Under the pieces are notes generated by a model. It was not told where the DNA came from, ran no database searches, and saw only the letters and a program-made list of their open reading frames with translations. The position numbers and the translations under genes were made by a program. A stretch of DNA of 64,000 bases from an uncultured Bacilli bacterium (GTDB taxonomy: Bacteria; Bacillota_I; Bacilli_A; RF39; UBA660): NCBI GenBank assembly GCA_910584165.1, contig CAJTZU010000007.1, forward strand, positions 25,368 through 89,367, given 5' to 3'. Shown one piece after another: positions 19,301-27,188 of the stretch; within the stretch, counting starts at the first letter, position 1; each line of letters starts with the position of its first letter.

Positions 19301-19367
19301 AAATTTTATTACACATTTCAGTTTAAAGAAAATAGATATGATAGAATCTTTAAAGAGTGTTGAATAA
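16359..19367 (+). CDS. ABC transporter permease with two FtsX domains and long coiled coil
   Basis: 1002 residues. A membrane segment at about 20-40 is followed by a MacB-like extracytoplasmic domain. A highly charged coiled coil spans about residues 225-470, with heptad runs such as KKELDKAKKTLDSSKKKL. Then comes an FtsX domain of three segments (about 485-620), a second extracytoplasmic domain and a second FtsX domain (about 865-1000). This matches large MacB-type permeases of Bacillota. The coiled coil would reach outward from the membrane. Co-transcribed with the ATPase just upstream. Confidence 0.88.
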   Translation: MRNRLFTNTFRTIKKSFTRFLSLFIMSMLGVFVFSGLLATSPDMIKTLDNYFDKNDVYDIKIISTFGLTDKDIAYLKDIPSILDVEGCYSKDVFIKEKEFVINVSSLPKSLNKIGLIEGRYPSNDNEIVVEPNLLIKNNLSIGDSIYLDDEVFLKKEMIIVGTITSPLYFNSVDLNQNRGLTTLGSGTISYYTYVLDSSFSQDYYSSIYVTVENAKEEITSTKRYEKLVDRVYEKLDSIKEEREEARYQEIYKKAYDKVVKEEKKAQEELSKAKNKLASSKKELDKAKKTLDSSKKKLNTAKKKLDNAKKEIDKGTKQYQQILKETKIEEKKIPSMIQELTLTIQELERELEEIRNQESVEENPLELELERKIIELKGNLTLLKELENTKVKLNNASKEYQKNNSIYKTQVKKYQNGLKEYQTNKKKYDEGLEEYLKNKKEVEEEIKEAYEKLKEIKHPTWYIYDRNDFNTYSEYVEDSNSIRNLSTLFPFIFFAVAILVSLISMNRMVEDDRLEIGTLKSLGFSNRNILLKYFVFAFLATFFGGILGSVLGLIIIPTMIFNIYGILFDLPNLYLGLNLTTTVLGFILSAFCICGTTIFTVRKVLKENPSELMRAKAPKKGKRVILENIKIIWNHLSFSNKVTVRNLFRYKKRVLVTIFGIAGCTALMLCGFGIKDSIVDIASMQYEHTYKFDAMIYVNDFSNSEVLKQEQIENYYETEVISAEIKDTDMNIFVTEDNDTLKHITRLLDKDSNELSLETGKVIMTDKLADLLKVKVGDEITIIDVEHHTFTYQVSAITKNYLGHYVYMDKETYEQSGPEYKTNVIYANTKDLNPEEKDNLSTTLLKDDSILQVVYVETLIDNVTDMLRSLDKVVAILIVLAAILSFVVLYNLSNINIHERKREIATLKVLGFYHHEVDSYITRENIILTIFGITIGLVLGTFLTNTVITTVEIERARFIHHISFTSYFYSSLLSILFTILVNFITHFSLKKIDMIESLKSVE

Positions 19368-19368
19368 T

Positions 19369-19397
19369 TTGATAAATTAGGGGATATGTGTTAGAAT
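19369..19397 (+). promoter_or_regulatory. Promoter for the acyltransferase gene
   Basis: TTGATA, a 17-base spacer and TAGAAT with TG upstream, beginning right after the permease stop. Confidence 0.6.
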
Positions 19398-19420
19398 ACG
19401 TGCAAAAAGAGGGGGATAGT

Positions 19421-20548
19421 ATGCAGAATTTTAAAAAGAAAAATTTTATTCAAAAATTGTTGATGGAACAAGAAGAATTAAATGCATATTATAGAGAACT
19501 CAGAAAATATCAGTATTTAAGGGATGAACCAATTAAAGGTGCAGAATGGCGTAAAGCTATGAACGCAGTTACATTAGGACTTCTTAAAATTGATAGATTG
19601 TTAGTAAAAAGAAAACTGGAGATTTTTGATGATCAAAGAGTAATTACAGATAAACCACGTGTTTATGCTTGCTCTCATGTTGGAAGATATGATATTGAGT
19701 CTGCTATGGAAGCTATTGGAGAACAAGTTTACTTTGTTATGGGAGACCCTGGAGAAACATATCGCAATTTTGAAGGTTTATTTTTAGATATGAGAGGTAG
19801 GATTTGTTTAGACACTGGATATCAAGTTAGCAATCAATTAAGAAATATTCCCAAATGGGATTATAGAGATTTAAGAGTAATTAATTTAATTAACAATTAT
19901 AAAACATGCGATTATGCAGATCCAGAACTTTTAGCTTTTTTAGAAAATTACCATTCAGGAGACTATGTTGATCCTATTATAATTGATGCTATTTCTAGAG
20001 CATATAATTTTGAATTAATTGATATAGATAATTTAAAATTACTATTAGATTATAAAATGGATAGACATATTTCAGGAGAGATGTGTTTAAAACATTTGAA
20101 AGAAGGATTAAATATCTTGATATATCCAGAAGGCGCTTGGAATTTATCTCCTAATATTTTGATTACTAAGCTCTTTACTGGTACTGCTAAAATGTCTATG
20201 GAAGGGAATGCGGATATTATTCCTATAGGAATTGTTAAAGATGGTAAACGGTATATTGTTAATATTGGTAAAAATATAGATGCTTCCATGTATAAAGATA
20301 TTCATGTTTTAACATCTGATTTACGAGATGCTATGTGTACTTTAAAATGGCAAATTATGGAAAAAGAATCTAGCTTAGTAAGAAGTTCACTACTTCCAAC
20401 AGCAGAAGAAGATTATATTGCAGAAATTATGTCAGAGACAACCAATGGATATGATATAGATGTAATTAATCAAAGTAGATATATTGATTCTATGCCATCT
20501 GCTGATGAAGTATTTGGCCCTATTAAAAAATTATCAAAAGTAGCATAA
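19421..20548 (+). CDS. Lysophospholipid acyltransferase-like protein
   Basis: 375 residues. The catalytic HX4D motif is in CSHVGRYDIES and the glycerolipid-binding block is IYPEGAWNL, so the core is PlsC-like. It is longer than ordinary PlsC because about 100 residues, rich in charged and aromatic residues (ADPELLAFLENYHSGDYVD), lie between the two motifs. No clear membrane helix is visible. ATG 19421 follows GGGGG; the earlier in-frame start at 19388 lies in the promoter. Probably modifies membrane or glycolipids; the acceptor is unknown. Confidence 0.75.
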   Translation: MQNFKKKNFIQKLLMEQEELNAYYRELRKYQYLRDEPIKGAEWRKAMNAVTLGLLKIDRLLVKRKLEIFDDQRVITDKPRVYACSHVGRYDIESAMEAIGEQVYFVMGDPGETYRNFEGLFLDMRGRICLDTGYQVSNQLRNIPKWDYRDLRVINLINNYKTCDYADPELLAFLENYHSGDYVDPIIIDAISRAYNFELIDIDNLKLLLDYKMDRHISGEMCLKHLKEGLNILIYPEGAWNLSPNILITKLFTGTAKMSMEGNADIIPIGIVKDGKRYIVNIGKNIDASMYKDIHVLTSDLRDAMCTLKWQIMEKESSLVRSSLLPTAEEDYIAEIMSETTNGYDIDVINQSRYIDSMPSADEVFGPIKKLSKVA

Positions 20549-20573
20549 AAAAAGTTTATTTAAACTTTTTTTA
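20547..20573 (+). terminator. Rho-independent terminator
   Basis: AAAGTTTA and TAAACTTT form an 8-bp AT stem with a T run, at the stop of the acyltransferase gene. Confidence 0.7.
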
Positions 20574-20609
20574 TTTTGTGTTATAATGAGAAAAATAGAG
20601 GTGCGTTTT

Positions 20610-22505
20610 ATGGATGGAGTATGGTTGCCAGCTGGTTCTTTTTTAATTAGTGTTTTATTATTAATCGTATATTATACTAAGAGTAATACAAAAAGTTTAG
20701 AAACTTATATTTATGCTAGAGTAATTATATTGAACTTTGTTTTTTCTTTGCTTGGTATGGGAGTATATATATATGCTATGAATATTGGCTATATTCCCGT
20801 TATTTCTGTTATTCAAAAAATTTACTTAGGTATATTGTCTGCCATTGGTTTTTATATGTTTTTATATTGTGTAGCTATTAATCAATTGAAAGATAAAACT
20901 TATATAAAAATAAAAAATGGAGCGGGTATATTTGCAATCTTTGTTGTATTAGGAGTGCTTTCTCTTCCAATAGAGACTGTTTTATATGATTCTGTATTAG
21001 ATGTTGGTGGTATCTCTTATTATTGTGCTATGCTAGGCATTATTATTTTCTTTGTTTTAATTATAGTTATGACAATAGTTTATTTCTTTAAAAGCCGAGC
21101 AAAATTTAAAAAATGTATTCCGTTTTTAGTTTTATTTGTATTATGTATAGGAGGATTCCTTCTTAGAAAATACTATCCAGAAGTAATCACAGAAACATTC
21201 TTTTTTTCCTTTTTCTTTTTGATTATGTATTTCACTATCGAAAATCCAGATGTGAAAATGATAGAACAATTGAATACTGCTAAAGATGCTGCGGAAAAGG
21301 CTAATAGGGCTAAAAGTGATTTCTTATCTAGTATGTCTCATGAAATACGTACGCCTTTAAATGCTATTGTTGGGTTTAGTGAATGTATTTTAAATGAGAA
21401 TGATTTAGAGAGTGCTAAAGGGGATGCAAAGGATATTATTATGGCATCTCAAAATTTATTAGAGATAGTAAATGGTATTTTAGACATTTCTAAGATTGAA
21501 GCTGATAAGATGGAAATTGTAGAATCTGAATATAGTTTAAAAGAGAATTTGGATTCTTTAGTAAAATTAACGATTCCGCGTATTGGGGAAAAGCCAATAG
21601 AATTTAAAACGAAATTTGCGCCTGATATTCCATCTGTTTTATATGGAGATTCTGCTAAAGTAAAGCAAATTATTTCTAATATATTAACGAATGCTGTAAA
21701 GTATACAGATAGAGGGATTATTACTTTTGAAGTAAATTGCATTAATAAAGAGAATAGTTGTTCTTTAGTAATCTCTGTAGAAGATACGGGAAGAGGTATT
21801 AAAGCTGATAAAATAGATACTATTTTTAATAAATTTGAAAGATTAGAAGAAGATAGAAATACAACATTGGAAGGAACTGGATTAGGTCTTGCTATTACAA
21901 AACGGTTAGTAGAGATGATGGGTGGTAAGATTGTTGTTCAAAGTAAGTATGGGGCAGGTTCTAAGTTTACTGTTTATTTGAAGCAAGAAATTAGAAATAC
22001 GTTATTAAAACAAGAAAAAAGTTATACTGTAACAGTTGCGAATGCCGATTTTTCAAATAAAAGAGTTTTAGTAGTAGATGATAATAAAATTAATTTGAAG
22101 GTAGCATCCCGTATGCTAGAGCCTTTTAAAATTCAAGTGGAAGAATGCATGAGTGGAGAAGAGTGTTTAGCAAAAATAAGAGAAGGAATAACATTTGATT
22201 TAATTTTGATGGATGATATGATGCCTAGGATGACTGGTACAGAAACATTTCATGAATTAGAAAAGATAGAATGGTTTAAAACTCCTGTTGTAGTATTAAC
22301 AGCAAATGCTATTGAGGGAATGAAGGAAAAATATTTAAAAGAAGGCTTTAAAGATTATTTGGCGAAACCTATTGATAAATTAGAGTTAGAACGTGTTTTA
22401 GGGCAGTATTTAATTTCTAATAGAGAATCAAAAGAGGAGGAACTTTTTGAACCATTACCAGAAGAGCTTTTTGATATTAATGTTCCTTTGAATGAAGATG
22501 AATAG
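20610..22505 (+). CDS. Hybrid sensor histidine kinase with C-terminal receiver domain
   Basis: 631 residues. About six to seven hydrophobic segments lie in residues 1-210 and probably form an integral-membrane sensor of the 7TM type. Then follow HisKA with SMSHEIRTPLNA (phospho-accepting His near 244), an HATPase domain (N box NAVKYT, G1 DTGRGI, G2 GTGLGLAI) and a receiver domain from about residue 490 (VLVVDDNKINL, phospho-acceptor Asp near 535 in LILMDD, and LAKPID). ATG 20610 has GAGGTG upstream; an ATG at 20586 overlaps the -10. No response regulator or Hpt gene is adjacent, so its phosphate outlet is not visible here. Confidence 0.92.
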   Translation: MDGVWLPAGSFLISVLLLIVYYTKSNTKSLETYIYARVIILNFVFSLLGMGVYIYAMNIGYIPVISVIQKIYLGILSAIGFYMFLYCVAINQLKDKTYIKIKNGAGIFAIFVVLGVLSLPIETVLYDSVLDVGGISYYCAMLGIIIFFVLIIVMTIVYFFKSRAKFKKCIPFLVLFVLCIGGFLLRKYYPEVITETFFFSFFFLIMYFTIENPDVKMIEQLNTAKDAAEKANRAKSDFLSSMSHEIRTPLNAIVGFSECILNENDLESAKGDAKDIIMASQNLLEIVNGILDISKIEADKMEIVESEYSLKENLDSLVKLTIPRIGEKPIEFKTKFAPDIPSVLYGDSAKVKQIISNILTNAVKYTDRGIITFEVNCINKENSCSLVISVEDTGRGIKADKIDTIFNKFERLEEDRNTTLEGTGLGLAITKRLVEMMGGKIVVQSKYGAGSKFTVYLKQEIRNTLLKQEKSYTVTVANADFSNKRVLVVDDNKINLKVASRMLEPFKIQVEECMSGEECLAKIREGITFDLILMDDMMPRMTGTETFHELEKIEWFKTPVVVLTANAIEGMKEKYLKEGFKDYLAKPIDKLELERVLGQYLISNRESKEEELFEPLPEELFDINVPLNEDE

Positions 22506-22513
22506 AGAATGTA

Positions 22514-22554
22514 AAGAAATATTTTTTAGATAGTAAAAAAATATTTCTTTTTTT
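22514..22554 (+). terminator. Rho-independent terminator
   Basis: AGAAATATTTTTT and AAAAAAATATTTCT pair around a short loop, followed by seven T. Confidence 0.7.
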
Positions 22555-22563
22555 GGGAAGAAC

Positions 22564-22572
22564 TGGTATACT
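22564..22572 (+). promoter_or_regulatory. Extended -10 promoter for the repeat protein gene
   Basis: TGG-TATACT, 25 bases upstream of the start codon and right after a terminator. Confidence 0.45.
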
Positions 22573-22597
22573 AAGTATGGAAAGTAGGAGGATAAAA

Positions 22598-23677
22598 ATG
22601 AATAATAATCCAATGGGTTATAATCAAGGTATGGATCCTAATGTTTTTGGTACCAATGTTTTAAGAAATGATGGCGCTCTTTCTGTAGATGCTAATCCTA
22701 CTTTAAATTTACTAAATCAAAGCACCAATCAATTTGGTGGGACTTCTACAGGTAACCCAACACTTGATTTATTAAGTCAGGGAAATGGTGGCATGCCACA
22801 AGTTAATAACCAATTTCATAGTAGTGGAAATCCAACACTTGATTTATTAAATGAGTCAAATAATGCTCCTGAGAATAATTATAATTTCGTATCGCCCGTT
22901 AATGAAGCACCAGTAGAGCAAGGAAATACAGGTGCATTTAGTTTTCTTTCAGAAAATGAAAATCAAGCAATGATTAGGGCACAAGTAAATGAAGCCCCAG
23001 TAGAAAATCCTACTATGTCACAGCCTGTTATGCCAATGGCAAGTCAGCCTCAGCCAATGCAACCTATGGCAAATCCTATGATGCAACAATCAGTATCTCA
23101 ACCTATGAGCTATGCTCAACCAGTAATGGAAACGTTTCCTCAACAGGTTAATAATATACAACCAGTAATGGAGCAAGGTGTTCCTCAAGGGCAACCAAAT
23201 GCTTATGGTTTTGTTCCAATGATGAACCAGCAAGTTTCTCAGCCAACTGTGAATGCTCCTGTTTCACAACCAGTTATGCCAATGGAAAATCAAACAGTTC
23301 AATCTCAGCAACCAGTACAGCCACAACCTCAGGTTAATAATGTGATAGGAACGATAGATAATTTAAATTTTTCTTTCATTCCTTTAAGAGAGGAAGCACC
23401 AGTACAACCACAACCTGTGCAACAACCAGTAATGAGTGGACCAACTGCTTCTCAAGTGTTTGGTCAATCCCAAGTAATGCAACCAGTGATGCAACAGCCA
23501 GTATCTCAAACTATGTCTCAGCCAATGGGACAACCTATGGCGAATCCAATGATGCAACAACCAACTCCACAACCAATGATGGGTGGATTTCAACCAACAA
23601 CTGGGGCAGTTCAGCAAAGTTTAGATACCTTATTTCCAACTGGTATGCCAGATGGAAATGGTAATTTTCCACAATAA
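22598..23677 (+). CDS. Disordered Asn/Gln/Pro/Met-rich repeat protein
   Basis: 359 residues, no signal peptide, no membrane segment and no known domain. Three copies of NPTL(N/D)LL(N/S)(Q/E) occur in the first 85 residues, then two VNEAPVE units, then a long low-complexity part built from QPVM, QPMANPMMQQ and QPQ repeats. It ends with SLDTLFPTGMPDG. ATG 22598 follows AGGAGG, so translation looks real. The composition suggests an intrinsically disordered hub whose leucine-bearing NPTLDLL motifs could bind a partner. It lies just upstream of the Tad pilus locus; a link is only a guess. Confidence 0.7.
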   Translation: MNNNPMGYNQGMDPNVFGTNVLRNDGALSVDANPTLNLLNQSTNQFGGTSTGNPTLDLLSQGNGGMPQVNNQFHSSGNPTLDLLNESNNAPENNYNFVSPVNEAPVEQGNTGAFSFLSENENQAMIRAQVNEAPVENPTMSQPVMPMASQPQPMQPMANPMMQQSVSQPMSYAQPVMETFPQQVNNIQPVMEQGVPQGQPNAYGFVPMMNQQVSQPTVNAPVSQPVMPMENQTVQSQQPVQPQPQVNNVIGTIDNLNFSFIPLREEAPVQPQPVQQPVMSGPTASQVFGQSQVMQPVMQQPVSQTMSQPMGQPMANPMMQQPTPQPMMGGFQPTTGAVQQSLDTLFPTGMPDGNGNFPQ

Positions 23678-23703
23678 AAAAGAGGTTTATTCCTCTTTTT
23701 TTA
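23677..23703. terminator. Bidirectional terminator
   Basis: AAAAAGAGG and CCTCTTTTT flank a 6-base loop, with A and T runs on both sides. It serves the + strand repeat protein and the convergent DUF192 gene. Confidence 0.75.
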
Positions 23704-24019
23704 ATGTAATCTTTTCACCTACTGAATAAATATTTTCAAAGGCTGGAAATTCTAATATATTTTTTACGCCTTTTTTAGGCCAAATAATTTTATAAGGGGA
23801 TACATTTTGATAATTTGCTATGACAGTATTATCTTTAGAAAGCATAACAATATCTATATTTTGTTTCATAAAAAAGGTATGGACAGAATTACATTTTGGA
23901 AATAATAAAACTTCTTTAATTTTCTTTTTTCCTATATTTCCTATTAGTCTACTTTTAAAATGATTACATGTGATTACTTTTAAATCTTTAGATTTTCCTT
24001 TTATCTTCATAAACATCAT
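23687..24019 (-). CDS. DUF192 family protein
   Basis: 110 residues or slightly fewer. The signature region SRLIGNIGKKK...LLFPKCNSVHTFFMKQNIDIVMLSKD matches DUF192, a small beta-barrel family of unknown function. Three ATGs lie at the start (24019, 24016, 24010). On this strand TATAAT lies at 24029-24024, so transcription should begin at about 24018-24016, leaving almost no leader and no Shine-Dalgarno. Translation may be leaderless. It is divergent from the Tad locus. Confidence 0.8.
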   Translation of the reverse strand: MMFMKIKGKSKDLKVITCNHFKSRLIGNIGKKKIKEVLLFPKCNSVHTFFMKQNIDIVMLSKDNTVIANYQNVSPYKIIWPKKGVKNILEFPAFENIYSVGEKITLKKEE

Positions 24020-24040
24020 AATTATTATACTACAATTTCA

Positions 24041-24069
24041 TTGACAAAGGAAGAATTTCACGATATACT
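24041..24069 (+). promoter_or_regulatory. Strong promoter for the Tad pilin gene
   Basis: Consensus -35 TTGACA, a 17-base spacer and TATACT, with GGAGG and the pilin ATG shortly after. It is the best match to a sigma-A promoter in the window. Confidence 0.8.
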
Positions 24070-24091
24070 TTAGATAGTCGGAGGCGGTTCT

Positions 24092-24283
24092 ATGAAGGAT
24101 AATCATGGTCAAGCATTAGTAGAGTATTTATTAATTGTTGCAGTTATCAGTGTTATTGCTATTGGCATTGTTAAATTATTGGGCGGTTATCTAAAGGATA
24201 CTGTAACGAAAACATATTGTGAATTATTAGAAAAAAATTATGTTGTGGGAGAAAATCCAGGAGAAGCAACTTGTGAAGATTAA
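24092..24283 (+). CDS. Flp/Fap-type Tad pilin
   Basis: 63 residues: a short charged leader MKDNHGQ, then ALVEYLLIVAVISVIAIG, the hydrophobic helix of a class IVb pilin with the +5-like Glu, and a short soluble tail with two Cys. It would be the major subunit of a Tad (tight adherence) pilus, cleaved before the hydrophobic helix by a prepilin peptidase. No peptidase gene is visible in the window. It has its own strong promoter and terminator, consistent with high expression relative to the assembly genes. Confidence 0.8.
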   Translation: MKDNHGQALVEYLLIVAVISVIAIGIVKLLGGYLKDTVTKTYCELLEKNYVVGENPGEATCED

Positions 24284-24285
24284 AA

Positions 24286-24311
24286 AAAGAGACTCAAATT
24301 GAGTCTTTTTT
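24286..24311 (+). terminator. Rho-independent terminator after the pilin gene
   Basis: GACTC and GAGTC around AAATT, flanked by A and T runs. It may set the ratio of pilin to downstream assembly proteins. Confidence 0.7.
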
Positions 24312-24341
24312 AACGAAAATATATCTTTTCTTTTTAGTTTT

Positions 24342-24350
24342 TGATATAAT
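24342..24350 (+). promoter_or_regulatory. Extended -10 promoter for the Tad assembly genes
   Basis: TGA-TATAAT, 29 bases upstream of the first TadE-like gene. Confidence 0.5.
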
Positions 24351-24379
24351 GTATTTATATAATATAGGGGTGTGATAAG

Positions 24380-24727
24380 ATGAAGGATAGGAAAGGTCAG
24401 GCATTAATTGAGTTTTTAATGTTATTACCAATTTTCTTTTTTATCATCATGGCAATATTTGATTTTGGAAACATTTTATATCATCGGTATCAATTAGAAA
24501 ACAAATTAGATTCGATTGCAGATTTATATTCTAATAAAGAACAAAATAAATTAGAGGAATATTTAAAGAAAAATCATTTAACACTGGATACCAATATGGA
24601 AGACGGCTATACCGTTTTATATCTTCAAGAAAAAGTTTCGGTTTATACTCCAGGTATGAATTTTATTTTAGGTAGCCCTTGTAAAATAGATGCTTCTAAA
24701 GTAATTTATGAAGGTAATTATGAATAA
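24380..24727 (+). CDS. TadE-like pseudopilin
   Basis: 115 residues: KGQALIEFLMLLPIFFFIIMAIFDFGN is the typical TadE N-terminal segment (processed leader, Glu, hydrophobic helix). A soluble tail of about 70 residues follows. TadE-type minor pseudopilins help pilus assembly or secretion. AGGGGTG precedes the ATG. The gene overlaps the next one by 8 bases. Confidence 0.82.
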   Translation: MKDRKGQALIEFLMLLPIFFFIIMAIFDFGNILYHRYQLENKLDSIADLYSNKEQNKLEEYLKKNHLTLDTNMEDGYTVLYLQEKVSVYTPGMNFILGSPCKIDASKVIYEGNYE

Positions 24728-25091
24728 TAAAGGTCAGACATTAGTTTTATTTTTATTCATTATGCCACTTGTTTTCTTAATTTTAATGGCAGTTTATCAG
24801 TTTGGTAATGCAGAGTTAGAAAAAAAGAAAATAGAAAATTCTTTAAAAGAAGTAGTACAGTATGGTATGGATTATCAGGAAGAAGAAGATATTGAAGAAA
24901 AGATGATAGCGATGTTTCAAAAAAGTTTCCCAAATATTAAAAATGAATGGATTGAAGTAGACGTAGATAGTGAAAAAGTCAGGATGACTGTCAAGAAAGA
25001 ATACGCTATTTTATTTTTAGCAAGACCTATGATAAGAGTTTCTTGTGTGGGTGAAAATATAGATGGAAAGGTTCAAATTATAAAAGAATAG
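24720..25091 (+). CDS. Second TadE/TadF-like pseudopilin
   Basis: 123 residues beginning MNNKGQTLVLFLFIMPLVFLIL, with the same leader and hydrophobic-helix pattern as the gene before but without the Glu at the canonical place. The soluble region is acidic. ATG 24720 has GAAGG upstream, whereas the in-frame ATG at 24708 has none. The start overlaps the upstream stop, so the two products are probably made in similar amounts and may pair as TadE and TadF do. Confidence 0.75.
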   Translation: MNNKGQTLVLFLFIMPLVFLILMAVYQFGNAELEKKKIENSLKEVVQYGMDYQEEEDIEEKMIAMFQKSFPNIKNEWIEVDVDSEKVRMTVKKEYAILFLARPMIRVSCVGENIDGKVQIIKE

Positions 25092-25101
25092 AGGTTAAGT
25101 T

Positions 25102-25854
25102 ATGAAAAAAGCAAAAATAATCACAGTTACTTCTGTAAAAGGTGGTACAGGAAAAACAACATTTGCTCTTAATTTAGCAGCAACATTTGCTCTAAAGAAA
25201 AAAAGGGTTTTAGTTATTGATACAGATTTAGCATCAGGCGATATAGCAGCTAGATTAGATGTTGGCTATGAAAAAGATTTATATCATTGTTATGAAGACA
25301 TTCGTAATCATACTTTTGATCAAGTTGAGGATTATGTTAGACCATATAAAGATGGAATTGATATTATTCCAGCACCAAAAGATCCAAGATATGCCAATAG
25401 AATAGATTCTAGTTTTTTAACGTATTTATTATCAAAAGTTTCTTTAAAATATGAAGTTATTATATTAGATACTAATCACTTGCTTTCTTCTATTAATTTA
25501 TTAGCATTTGATTATAGTGATTATATTTTATTTATTATGAATAATGAATGTATGAATTTAAAGGGAATGCGTACTATGTCTGCTATTTTTGAAGACATGG
25601 AATCTGATAAAATGAAGATTGTATTAAATGATTCTACTAGAAAGGAATCAGGCGAATATTCTATTGCCGATATGAAAAATATTATGAAACGAGAAATAGA
25701 TTTTCGCATTCCTAGCTCTTTTTATCAAAAGTCTTATAATAAATATACAATAGATGGAAAAATATTCTTATTAGAAAGTAGAGTACGTCAAAAATGTAAA
25801 AAGGCTTATAAAGTTTATAGTCTAATTGCAGACGTTCTACTAAAGGAGGATTAG
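25102..25854 (+). CDS. tadZ: TadZ/CpaE-like ParA-family ATPase
   Basis: 250 residues with the deviant Walker A KGGTGKTT near the start, then VLVIDTDLASGDIAARLDVG, and a MinD/ParA-like fold throughout. It lacks the N-terminal receiver-like domain of longer CpaE proteins. In Tad systems this ATPase positions the machinery at the pole or membrane. The next gene (TadA) starts one base after its stop. Confidence 0.85.
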   Translation: MKKAKIITVTSVKGGTGKTTFALNLAATFALKKKRVLVIDTDLASGDIAARLDVGYEKDLYHCYEDIRNHTFDQVEDYVRPYKDGIDIIPAPKDPRYANRIDSSFLTYLLSKVSLKYEVIILDTNHLLSSINLLAFDYSDYILFIMNNECMNLKGMRTMSAIFEDMESDKMKIVLNDSTRKESGEYSIADMKNIMKREIDFRIPSSFYQKSYNKYTIDGKIFLLESRVRQKCKKAYKVYSLIADVLLKED

Positions 25855-25855
25855 T

Positions 25856-27178
25856 ATGGGTAAAAAATTTGTAGATGAATTTTCTGTACCAGAACAAAAA
25901 GAGATAAATCTCGGAACAGATTATGAAGCTTTTTCTGATAAAGAATTATTAGAGGAGCTCAGAAATAAAATTATTCAAGGTCTTATTGATAAACATACTA
26001 ATGAGAATAAGATGACTTCTTTAGCAATTCGCTCTGAAGTAGATCAAGCAGTGGCTGGATACGATTTAACTATTATTGAAAGAAGTTATCTTTATAATTT
26101 GATTGATAATGAAGTAAATGGTTATGGTCCAATAACAGAGTTATTAGAGGATAAAGACATTACTGAAATCATGGTAAATGGAAAAGATGAAGTATATATT
26201 GAATTAGATGGAAAGATTATAAAAGATGAAAGTGTTTCTTTTATAAATGACGAGCATATCGTAAGAACTATTCAAAGATTAATTCAACCATTAGGAAGAA
26301 CAATTGATACAGCAAATCCAATGGTAGATGCTAGATTAATGGATGGTTCTAGATTAAATGCAGTATTACCTCCGTTATCTTTAAAAGGACCAGTATTAAC
26401 AATTAGAAAGTTTAAAAGTGAACTTGCTAACATTGATGATTTTTTACGTAATGGGGCGCTTACTCCTTATATGGCAAGGTTTCTAGAGGCTTGTGTAAAG
26501 GCTAAATTAAATATTTTAATTTGTGGTGGTACAGGCGCAGGAAAGACAACTTTACTAAATATTCTATCTTCTTTTATTGGTGAAAATGAAAGAATTGTTA
26601 CGATTGAAGATGCTGCTGAGTTAACTCTTCATCAAAATCATGTTATTTCCTTAGAAACAAGAAATGCTAATTATGAGGGAGAAGGAGAAGTAACAATCCG
26701 TGATTTAGTGATTAATACTCTTCGTATGAGACCAGACCGTATTGTTGTAGGAGAAGTCCGCGGAAAAGAAGCTTTTGATATGTTACAGGCTATGAATACT
26801 GGGCATGATGGCTCTTTAACAACGATGCATGCCAATAGTCCTCATGATGCCTTAAATAGATTAGAGACAATGATTTTAATGGCAGGTATGGAAATTCCAG
26901 TACGTGCTATTCGTGAATATATTGAGGAAGCAATTGATATAGTTGTTCAAATTGAAAGATTAAGTGATGGTCATAGAAGAGTAACTAGTATTTGTGAAGT
27001 TGTTGGAATTTCAGGAGGAACGGTTAATCTAAAGGAAATTTTTGCTTTCCATAAACAAGGACTAACAGATTCTTTAGAAGTAAAAGGGGAGTTTGTTTTG
27101 GAACCATATATTCCAGAAGTTTATGCCAAAATGAAAGCAATGGGAATCTCAGATTTAGAAGATATTTTTGGAGAATAG
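25856..27178 (+). CDS. tadA: TadA/CpaF secretion ATPase
   Basis: 440-residue hexameric ATPase that powers Tad pilus assembly. Seen: NEVNGYGPITELLEDKDITEIMVNG (N-terminal), Walker A CGGTGAGKTTLLN, the Asp box EDAAELTL, Walker B-type RPDRIVVGEVRG, and the His box TGHDGSLTTMHAN. All catalytic elements look intact. It sits one base after tadZ and 10 bases before the TadB fusion gene, in one operon. Confidence 0.95.
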   Translation: MGKKFVDEFSVPEQKEINLGTDYEAFSDKELLEELRNKIIQGLIDKHTNENKMTSLAIRSEVDQAVAGYDLTIIERSYLYNLIDNEVNGYGPITELLEDKDITEIMVNGKDEVYIELDGKIIKDESVSFINDEHIVRTIQRLIQPLGRTIDTANPMVDARLMDGSRLNAVLPPLSLKGPVLTIRKFKSELANIDDFLRNGALTPYMARFLEACVKAKLNILICGGTGAGKTTLLNILSSFIGENERIVTIEDAAELTLHQNHVISLETRNANYEGEGEVTIRDLVINTLRMRPDRIVVGEVRGKEAFDMLQAMNTGHDGSLTTMHANSPHDALNRLETMILMAGMEIPVRAIREYIEEAIDIVVQIERLSDGHRRVTSICEVVGISGGTVNLKEIFAFHKQGLTDSLEVKGEFVLEPYIPEVYAKMKAMGISDLEDIFGE

Positions 27179-27188
27179 GAGGGAATTT

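Noticed and set aside
23384..23617. Minus-strand frame rich in Trp, His and Leu
   Set aside because: It is the antisense shadow of the Gln/Pro/Met repeats of the + strand gene and has no ribosome binding site.
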